From an uncultured Dehalococcoidia bacterium (lineage in GTDB: Bacteria; Chloroflexota; Dehalococcoidia; Lucifugimonadales; Lucifugimonadaceae), in NCBI GenBank assembly GCA_913048295.1, contig CAJWWK010000014.1:1-47454 (forward strand): a stretch of 47,454 nt of DNA. Reading direction: 5' to 3'. Positions 41,711-47,454 of the stretch are shown piece after piece. Made by a program: the position numbers and the translations under genes. The notes beneath the pieces are model-generated. The model saw only the letters and a program-made list of their open reading frames with translations. It was not told the DNA's origin and made no database searches. Every line of letters begins with the position of its first letter. Position 1 is the first letter of the stretch.

Positions 41711-42811
41711 ATGCCCGACCGAATACGACTGGGAGTTATCGGAGCCAGCCCCACAGTTGGGTGGGCGCACCGGGCCCACCTGCCCGCAGTACCCTCGATT
41801 CCCGGGTTCGAGTTGACGGCGACCTGCACGACACGCATGGAGACGGCGGAGGAATCGGCCCGGCAGTACGGCGCGAGGATGGCGTTCGACGATTATCACA
41901 AGATGATTGCGCACCCGGATATCGACGCAGTTGCAGTCGTTTTGCGGGTCCCCGCACATTTCGACATCACGAGAGAGGCGATCAACGCTGGCAAGCACGT
42001 CTTCACGGAATGGCCGCTGGGCCGCACGACCGAAGAGGCGCGCGAACTGGCTGCTCTGGCAAGGTCAAAGGGAGTGCGGACGATCGTCGGTCTCCAGTCG
42101 CGGACGGCCCCGGCCGTCATGCATATGAAGGAACTTATCGAGGCTGGCTATGTGGGAGAAGTCCTCTCGTGCTCACTGCGTCAGATCACCTCCGGCGTTC
42201 TGACTCGCGATTCGGGCCGAACCTGGCAACGCGAGGTGGAGCTTGGTGCAAACACGCTGACCATTTCGGCCGGCCACGCTATCGACGCACTACGCTTCGT
42301 GGCAGGTGACTTTGCGCGCGTGTCGGCGAAACTCACAACACAGGTTCCGCAGTGGCACGAGATCGATACCGACGTGATGGTGGACGTCACTTCACCGGAT
42401 ACCATTCTCGTTAACGGCACGCTCGAAAACGGTGCTATCGCATCGGTTTTTGTTGCGAACATCCCATGGGGCGGCAACGGTCTGACGATGGAGATTTTCG
42501 GTCGGAACGGGACCCTAAAAGCAACGTCTGGCGGGTCGACGAACGTGGGCAACGTGAGGCTCGAGGGCGCGCAGGGGTCCAACGATCTCGCTGAAATCGA
42601 CATTCCGGTCCATCACACATACGTGGGCGAGGAGACGCCGAAAGGCCCGCCGTTTAACGTGGGGCAGATGTACGACCAGTTCGGCAAAGGCATACAGGGC
42701 GACGACAGCAGTCACCCGGACTTCGACACAGCGGTGGAGCTGCATGTGCTGATCGATGCGATGCGCCAGTCGTCGGAGGAGAGGCGCGAGATCGACGTCA
42801 GCGGGGGCTAG
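41711..42811 (+). CDS. Gfo/Idh/MocA family oxidoreductase, Gal80-like
   Basis: A protein of 366 residues. N-terminal Rossmann motif GVIGASPTVGWAHRAHL (8-24) and the two-domain Gfo/Idh/MocA fold. The family's conserved E-K-P is E100-W101-P102-L-G here, so the catalytic lysine is replaced by tryptophan, the same EWPLG form as in fungal Gal80-type proteins. It may bind NAD(P) without normal dehydrogenase activity, or use another residue. GGAAGGTGA lies seven bases before the ATG at 41711. It stands alone between an IS-derived region and the convergent cyclase gene. Confidence 0.85.
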   Translation: MPDRIRLGVIGASPTVGWAHRAHLPAVPSIPGFELTATCTTRMETAEESARQYGARMAFDDYHKMIAHPDIDAVAVVLRVPAHFDITREAINAGKHVFTEWPLGRTTEEARELAALARSKGVRTIVGLQSRTAPAVMHMKELIEAGYVGEVLSCSLRQITSGVLTRDSGRTWQREVELGANTLTISAGHAIDALRFVAGDFARVSAKLTTQVPQWHEIDTDVMVDVTSPDTILVNGTLENGAIASVFVANIPWGGNGLTMEIFGRNGTLKATSGGSTNVGNVRLEGAQGSNDLAEIDIPVHHTYVGEETPKGPPFNVGQMYDQFGKGIQGDDSSHPDFDTAVELHVLIDAMRQSSEERREIDVSGG

Positions 42812-42893
42812 CAGCGCACTTCACGACCAAAATTTTCGACCTACGCAAATCTCACGCCAGTTGAATCGGTTTTTACTTGAGATTGCGCGTCAC

Positions 42894-43811
42894 TTAGAAA
42901 ACTGCGATCGGGTTTGCTGGTGAGCCGGTGCCGCCGACGACAAACAGGGGGTTAAGGCTGAACATGAATTCATATCGACCCTCGTCAGCGCACACGTTCG
43001 CCAGCGGTTCGAGCAGCGAGTTGTCGACTAACGAGACGCCGTAAGCAAAGATGGCACCGTGGACTGTCCAGGGAATGTTGTACTCGTTGGGGGCGGCATC
43101 CATCATGTCCCACACAAGCAACGAGATGTCGTTGTCACGGATGAACGGCAGACACGAGGCATGGAGGCCGGGCCGTTCCGCTCCATGCGTCCAGACACCA
43201 CCGTTTTGAGCTGCAAACCTCTCGCGACCGCTGTACACACACACAGCGTCGCCCGGTTCGAGTTTGACACCCTGGGCCGCCGCGATCTCTTCGAGTTCCC
43301 AGCCGTGGACCGGTGTATCGAGCGTTACGTGCGAGACACCGCGGTGCCGCGGTACGTCCAGCAACACACCGCGGGTGAGGATGCCGTCTGACCACTCGTC
43401 GACGGTGCCGTACTGCACACCGTCGAAAAGCACGTTCTCGTCAGGATCGCGACCGTCCCAGCCTCCGTTTTCATCCCACACGTGGCAAAGGGCGTCGATA
43501 TGGGTCGTCGATGTCCCGTGATAGGCGACGCCGTAGTAATCGGTGGCAGACCCGCCACCCGGTGGCCGGTCGCCTTTCATCAGGAACTTCACGGCGGGCC
43601 GGGGGTTTTCGGCTGAAGGCTCGACTGGGAATGGCCGGCTCAATGAGACGGTGCGGCCCGTCTTGACCAGCGAAACAGCACTGAGACGCTTGGCATCGTC
43701 GATCAGGTTCATCGCCCCGGCTGCGCCCGCATCGCCCCAGCGACCCCAGTTGCGCCTGTCTCTCAGGTATGAGTCGACTTCTTCGCGAGTTGGCAGTGCG
43801 TGGTCGGTCAT
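42894..43811 (-). CDS. Cyclase family protein (kynurenine formamidase-like metal hydrolase)
   Basis: A protein of 305 residues of the cyclase family (PF04199). The metal site is YHGTSTTHIDALCH near residues 98-111, the form HxGTHxDxxxH. ETGDAVCVYSGRE-like segment (EPGDAVCVYSGRE) and the HGAERPGLHASCLPFI part also fit. Members hydrolyse N-formylkynurenine, isatin or related amides. Start: ATG 43811 has AAGGAG seven bases upstream; the frame reaching 43913 adds a non-homologous leader. It is convergent with the Gal80-like gene and divergent from the selenoprotein candidate. Confidence 0.86.
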   Translation of the reverse strand: MTDHALPTREEVDSYLRDRRNWGRWGDAGAAGAMNLIDDAKRLSAVSLVKTGRTVSLSRPFPVEPSAENPRPAVKFLMKGDRPPGGGSATDYYGVAYHGTSTTHIDALCHVWDENGGWDGRDPDENVLFDGVQYGTVDEWSDGILTRGVLLDVPRHRGVSHVTLDTPVHGWELEEIAAAQGVKLEPGDAVCVYSGRERFAAQNGGVWTHGAERPGLHASCLPFIRDNDISLLVWDMMDAAPNEYNIPWTVHGAIFAYGVSLVDNSLLEPLANVCADEGRYEFMFSLNPLFVVGGTGSPANPIAVF

Positions 43812-44106
43812 TCTTTTTTCTCCTTGTCCATTACCTTTAGTCGGTTCTGTGGGATAAGAAACATGCGTGCTGGGATCGAGTTGTAGCGTTAGCGTTATTT
43901 GGTCCGGAAACATCGGATCGACGAAACATTCATCGTTCTTTGGGCAGCGGGCAATCCGGTCGGAATTTGGTGTGTTGGATTAATGTTGCAATCGGCATAA
44001 TCTCGTAATGTTGTTAATGTTCACCGACTGCGCAGATGGCGAGCGGTCTCGGTAGAGAAGGTGGATGGTGGTGTCGGTGATTGGGCCGCTTCACGAGGAG
44101 AAAGAC

Positions 44107-44466
44107 TTGATCATTATCTACGATGCCGGATGTGGTGTGTGACGTGCTTTTGTCCGTTGGGTACAACGGAGTGGTCAGCATGATGATTCTAGGTTCATTC
44201 CGAACGATCCCGCTTCCGTAAGAGAAGCTTCGGACAACGTGGACCCGGTCGTTGCCGCCAGGACAATCGTCGCTGTTGACGACCAGGGCCGCGTTACAAA
44301 AGGCGCTCAGGCTGTCTTTTCCATAGCCGCTGATACCGGTGGAATAATCGGGTTCATTTCTCGCCTGCTGAAATATCGATTCGTCAGCTTATTGTTAGAA
44401 CCGGGCTATCGAGTATTTGCACGGCATCGGGGTCGGTTCGCCTGGTTTTTCCGGGAGTCCACCTAG
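44107..44466 (+). CDS. Candidate selenoprotein: DCC-family (DUF393) thiol-disulfide oxidoreductase with CxxU
   Basis: Read through one TGA (44140-44142), the frame gives 119 residues. It starts at TTG 44107, which has GAGGAGA (44095-44101) five bases upstream. Its beginning is MIIIYDAGCGV-U-RAFVRWV. DCC-family proteins normally start with YDGDCGxC followed by xxxVxW, so the UGA is at residue 12, the second redox cysteine. The C-terminal part (VVAARTIVAVDDQGRVTKGA, GGIIGFISRLLKYR, GYRVFARHRGRFAWFF) matches the family to its end, with no other stop or shift. A perfect 7-bp hairpin follows the UGA. A simple nonsense mutation is the alternative. An annotation from the ATG-like start downstream (44239) would give only a 75-residue tail. 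Confidence 0.7.
44153..44170 (+). promoter_or_regulatory. Putative bacterial SECIS hairpin
   Basis: TCCGTTG-GGTA-CAACGGA: a 7-bp perfect stem with a GGTA loop. The loop begins 17 bases after the UGA at 44140-44142. Bacterial SECIS elements lie just after the Sec codon within the coding region, have a G among the first two loop bases and place the loop about 16-37 bases from UGA. All three conditions are met. The hairpin is inside the coding sequence. Confidence 0.65.
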
Positions 44467-44748
44467 ATTTGGGACAACGATTGATCAAAGACTGCCACTA
44501 CCCTGATTGTTGAATCGTCATTGATCGTCCGAGATGTCGACGTTGCCCGCCCGCAAGCCCACTTAACGGACCAATCCGTGCGAACTCGCGACAGCTGACT
44601 GTTACCTCAATCTGGCCCATGACCATTGCCTGAGCCGCGCCGCATTTTCACCATTCGGTAAGCATCCAGATCTCCGGCTGTAATTCTTCCAAATCCCCAC
44701 TAATCTCACCGTAAATCGCGGCTGACGCACGTACGTGGGCTATTGCTT
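44467..44748. other. Intergenic stretch with no recognisable feature
   Basis: No plausible gene, repeat or RNA was found between the selenoprotein candidate and the IS6-type element, on either strand. Confidence 0.5.
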
Positions 44749-45757
44749 GGTTCTGTCAGAACTCAGCGTCGGGGGCAGAATAGCATCGTTCCTCAATAGC
44801 TGAGGAGACCTGCTCATGTCCTGCCCGCACTGCCTATCCACGTCCACGTCGAAGAGAAAACATCGGACCTCACTCGGCTACCGGACATATTTCTGTCCAG
44901 GCTGCGGGAGGTGCTTCAATGAGCGAACAGGTTCACCGTTCAACGATCTGCAGTTTCCGACGGACATCGTATTGCTGGCTGTCTTCTGGCGTTTGAGGTA
45001 CAAGCTCAGTTTCCGCGATGTGGCAGAGCTGCTCTTACAACGCGGGTTCGAGATCAGCCACGAGACGATCCGGGCCTGGGAGTTCCGCTTTGCACCGATG
45101 GTCAGCGAGAATCTTCGCTCCAAGCACCGCGGCACGGCCGGGGTCTCCTGATATTTGGACGAGACCTACATTAAGGTCAGTGGTCACTGGCGTTACCTGT
45201 ACCGTGCCATCGACCCAGATGGAAACCTACTAGATTCGATGCTCAGTGAGCACAGGGACAAGCATGCGGCACGTCGTTTCTTCTGTCGCCTACTGGATAG
45301 TGCAGGACGGAAGCCGTTGCGCCTGACCACTGACCGGCATCCGGCTTACACGAAGGCAATTCGCTGGATCGCCGGTCGTAAAGTTCTGCATCGACACAAT
45401 CAGTATTTGAATAATCGTATCGAGCAAGATCACAGATCGATCAAACAACGTTATTACCCGATGCTCGGCTTCGCCAAATTCGAATCAGCGAGCCGATTTT
45501 GCAGCGCGTTCGACAAATTGAGAAATTATCTGAGAGTCAGGGCAGTGGCCGGTCAACAAATATCAGCATCCAGTCGGAGAGAGATATTCACAGATAGGTG
45601 GTCGACTCTAATGACTGAGCTGTCGGCTTAAATACAGAGACCGATGATGTATTCAAGTCGATCTGTTTTCGACTGCAGCGCTGAGTTCTGACAGAACCCT
45701 CCTCGGCGAATGAGGAACGATGCTATTCTGCCCCCAACGCTGAGTTCTGACAGAACC
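44749..45757 (+). mobile_element. IS6-family-like insertion sequence
   Basis: A 1009-bp element. The left end from 44749 (GGTTCTGTCAGAACTCAGCG, then TCGGGGGCAGAATAGCATCG and TTCCTCA) is repeated inverted at 45757 with one mismatch over about 47 bases. Inside the right end a second copy of the outermost 20 bases is nested, ending at 45698, so the right terminus is partly duplicated. One transposase gene fills the element. Flanking target duplications were not identified. Confidence 0.85.
44816..45631 (+). pseudogene. IS6-family transposase with an in-frame stop
   Basis: A frame of 271 residues. The N-terminus has a zinc finger (CPHC ... CPGC, residues 3-27), then the helix-turn-helix RYKLSFRDVAELLLQRGFEI, then the DDE catalytic domain: D in LDETYIKV, D in TTDRHPAY and E in NNRIEQDHRS. 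A TGA at 45149-45151 interrupts it just before YLDETYIKV; Trp (TGG) is expected there. Both halves are in the same frame and otherwise intact, so it is a recent nonsense mutation. A re-start at TTG 45155 would give the catalytic domain without the zinc finger. GAGGAG precedes the ATG at 44816. Confidence 0.88.
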
Positions 45758-45840
45758 CTGAACGCTGACTTTTTTTTACCGGGAACAGGCCGAATCGGCC
45801 ACACCCACAGCCTGTCTGTACCAGCCCCCGCACACGTCCG

Positions 45841-47076
45841 TTGCAGTCACACCGCCAGCCAAAACTCCTGCGTAATCCCCAGTTCCTCAGGCTCTGGGCC
45901 GTCGGCTGGATGACCGGCACGATGATGTGGCTTGAAATGCTCGTTATCGCACTGCTGGCACTCGAACTTACCGACTCCCCGTTCCTCGTCTCATTCACGT
46001 TTTTCCTTCGCTTCATTCCCATGCTGTTCGGATACGGAATGGGGGTTGTATCCGAACGGATGAACCGCAAGTACCTGATGATCGCAGGACTGGCATTGCA
46101 GGCTGCTGTTTCTGCTGTGATCGCAGGCCTCATAATCACCGGTTCACTTGAATACTGGCACCTTGCGGTCGGGAGTTTTCTGATTGGTGCCGTCATGTCG
46201 AGCGAGTTCCCGATACGGCGCACCATGATCGCTGAAGTCGTGGACCGCGGGTCGATCGGCCGGGCCATCTCGCTCGAACAAACTTCAAACTCGCTCTTCC
46301 GAATACTCGGTCCGTTTATCGGTGGAGTGTTCCTGGCGACCATTGGCGCACAGAGCGGGTTTCTGCTGGGCGTCGCCCTTTATTCGATCGGAGCGATCAT
46401 TGCACTCAGCATGAAGTACCGGCGGCCCGAGGTCCTTCAGCAAATTCAGAGTGCCAGGACCCAGGTGATCGAAGGCGTCAGGTACATCTCACGGAGCCAG
46501 CTGCTGGTGGGGACACTGGCGGTGACGCTCGTGCTTAATGTTTTTGCATTCCCGTACATGAGCCAGCAGCCGATTGTGGCGCGGTTGGAATTGGGGGTCA
46601 GTGACGTGCTGATCGGTGTGATGCAGTCTGTCGAAGGGGCCGGGGCATTTCTGGGGGCTGCCCTCATAGCAATCTTCGCCCGTCCGCGCCACTACACGAA
46701 CATCTACATGTGGGGTTCGCTGCTATTTCTCGTGGCGATCGTGGCGTTCTCACGGTCCAACACATACTGGCTGACGCTGGTTATTCTGTTCTTCGCCGGC
46801 GCGGGAATGTCGGGCTTTGCAACCATGCAGAGCGCAATCATGATTTACGTGTCCTCACCCGCGATGCGGGGCAGAGCGCTCGGGGCGGTCACCGTGTTCA
46901 TCGGGATCGGGCCCTTCGGTCAACTCGGCATTGGCCTGCTGGCCAGCATCCTCGACCCGGCGACCGCAGTGCTAATCGTCGCCTCAATCGGAATCGCCGC
47001 GATGGTCGCCGTATTTTTCGTTTTCCCGATCATGCGCAATTCCGCGGCCCTTGAACGAGATTCTGCCGATACCTGA
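45841..47076 (+). CDS. Major facilitator superfamily transporter (MFS_3 / EntS-like)
   Basis: A protein of about 411 residues with twelve predicted membrane helices, beginning LLRNPQFLRLWAVGWMTG, which is typical of the drug/siderophore-exporter-like MFS_3 branch. The cytoplasmic loop between helices 2 and 3 carries a degenerate MFS motif A (GVVSERMNRKYLM). It exports or imports an unknown small molecule by proton coupling. The only start near the first helix is TTG 45841, with no good ribosome site; the IS6 right end is 84 bp upstream, so the native 5' end and promoter may have been displaced. Copies of IS ends flank it on both sides. Confidence 0.87.
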   Translation: MQSHRQPKLLRNPQFLRLWAVGWMTGTMMWLEMLVIALLALELTDSPFLVSFTFFLRFIPMLFGYGMGVVSERMNRKYLMIAGLALQAAVSAVIAGLIITGSLEYWHLAVGSFLIGAVMSSEFPIRRTMIAEVVDRGSIGRAISLEQTSNSLFRILGPFIGGVFLATIGAQSGFLLGVALYSIGAIIALSMKYRRPEVLQQIQSARTQVIEGVRYISRSQLLVGTLAVTLVLNVFAFPYMSQQPIVARLELGVSDVLIGVMQSVEGAGAFLGAALIAIFARPRHYTNIYMWGSLLFLVAIVAFSRSNTYWLTLVILFFAGAGMSGFATMQSAIMIYVSSPAMRGRALGAVTVFIGIGPFGQLGIGLLASILDPATAVLIVASIGIAAMVAVFFVFPIMRNSAALERDSADT

Positions 47077-47092
47077 GCGTGAGCGCGATACC

Positions 47093-47127
47093 GGTTCTGT
47101 CAGAACTCAGTGCCGGGGGCAGAATAG
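47093..47127 (+). repeat. Solo IS6-type terminal repeat
   Basis: GGTTCTGTCAGAACTCAGTG then CCGGGGGCAGAATAG repeats the left end of the element at 44749 with two differences, and abuts the IS3 left end directly. With the 44749-45757 copy it brackets the MFS gene. Confidence 0.8.
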
Positions 47128-47278
47128 TGACCTGCCCCCCTCAAACGTATCCAGTTGAAAAATCAGATACTGGACGAATTGAAGGGAGGCAGAAATGCCA
47201 AGAAAAGATCACAGCCCGGAGCAGGTTCTCAATAAGCTCCGGCAAGTCGAGGTTGCCGTTGCGGGCGGTAGGAGCGGA
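47128..47278 (+). mobile_element. IS3-family left-end fragment with truncated orfA
   Basis: TGACCTGCCCCCCTCAAACG, the orfA leader AAGGGAGG and OrfA from ATG 47195 (MPRKDHSPEQVLNKLRQVEV, then AVAGGRS) match the copies at 40880 and 6555. Similarity stops at about 47275, where unrelated sequence begins. The right end is absent. Confidence 0.8.
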
Positions 47279-47356
47279 ACAAGGTGTATCTACAAGGTCT
47301 CTAGAAAATCCCGACTTTTTCGTCCGCTAGGTGTCTTTAGGGTGTCAATATCGAAA

Positions 47357-47382
47357 AAGCCCCCGCATCACTGCGAAGGCTT
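47357..47382 (-). terminator. Rho-independent terminator after tRNA-Gly
   Basis: Read on the minus strand: AAGCCTTCGCA, loop GTGA, TGCGGGGGCTT, then TTTTCG. An 11-bp stem (two G-T pairs) 18 bases past the tRNA 3' end. Confidence 0.8.
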
Positions 47383-47399
47383 CCGAGTTCGGCTTGAAC

Positions 47400-47454
47400 T
47401 GGAGCGGGAGACGAGGATCGAACTCGCGACCCTTTGCTTGGGAAGCAAATGCTC
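47400..47454 (-). tRNA. tRNA-Gly(CCC), 5' part outside window
   Basis: On the minus strand the visible 55 bases read GAGCATTTGCTTCCCAAGCA and so on. The anticodon stem is TTTGC/GCAAA with loop TTCCCAA (anticodon CCC), the T-arm GCGAG-TTCGATC-CTCGT, the acceptor strand CTCCCGC, discriminator T and an encoded CCA ending at 47400. The 5' acceptor and most of the D-arm lie beyond 47454. A terminator follows. Confidence 0.92.

Noticed and set aside
45149-45151. UGA in the transposase as selenocysteine
   Set aside because: The position is a probable Trp next to the DDE motif, not a redox Cys, and I saw no hairpin at SECIS distance.
1-47454. CRISPR array or phage cluster
   Set aside because: No regularly spaced short repeats, cas genes, or phage structural genes were seen.

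Overview
The window looks like a chromosomal segment of a free-living, heterotrophic, probably marine bacterium. The gene families present (flavin-dependent luciferase-like monooxygenase, enolase-superfamily dehydratase, tandem Ldh2-type dehydrogenases, PhyH dioxygenase, DUF885 peptidase, cyclase, many orphan SDRs and Gfo/Idh/MocA proteins) fit the SAR202 clade of Chloroflexota. That placement is an inference from family content, not from a marker gene. No rRNA is present; one partial tRNA-Gly lies at the right edge.

Layout, left to right. 1-5962: a partial PhyH dioxygenase (minus), an NHL-repeat protein (plus), and a four-gene minus-strand catabolic cluster (luciferase-like monooxygenase, alpha/beta hydrolase, two NAD-dependent epimerase-like proteins). 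6150-8343: an IS3-type deletion derivative, a zinc alcohol dehydrogenase, and a non-coding stretch with a tmRNA-3'-end-like sequence. 8344-14719: a complete minus-strand peptide/nickel-type ABC importer (SBP, two permeases, two ATPases). A 21-bp hairpin separates the SBP gene from the rest, and the last ATPase carries an unusual membrane-anchored C-terminal extension. 14918-19835: an amidohydrolase remnant cut by an IS end, then pdxA-like, proC-yggT, yggU, birA, a small coiled-coil gene and a HAD hydrolase. 20172-31561: a PLP aminotransferase, FIST sensor-like protein, APH-like kinase, SDR, nitroreductase, a split PncC-like/NadD-like pair, tandem Ldh2 dehydrogenases, a zinc-ribbon protein, an MBL hydrolase and plsY. 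31699-38488: a twice-frameshifted small gene, DUF885 peptidase, serine beta-lactamase-like hydrolase, a coiled-coil protein, an enolase-superfamily enzyme and a SelA-like PLP enzyme.

38542-47454 is a decayed, mobile-element-rich zone. It holds a broken ThDP-enzyme gene running into an IS3 orfB fragment, a lipoprotein with a 132-bp tandem repeat beside a secreted coiled-coil protein, an internally deleted IS3 element, a Gal80-like oxidoreductase, a cyclase, an IS6-family copy with a nonsense codon, an MFS transporter, more IS ends and the tRNA-Gly gene.

The most striking item is at 44107-44466. A DCC-family (DUF393) thiol-disulfide oxidoreductase gene has an in-frame UGA exactly at the second cysteine of its CxxC motif. 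Seventeen bases further on begins the GGTA loop of a perfect 7-bp hairpin, as expected for a bacterial SECIS element. It is a candidate CxxU selenoprotein. Other notable items are the OppF fusion, MITE-like IS3 derivatives with two different deletion junctions, and several small or broken genes that simple ORF calling would miss.
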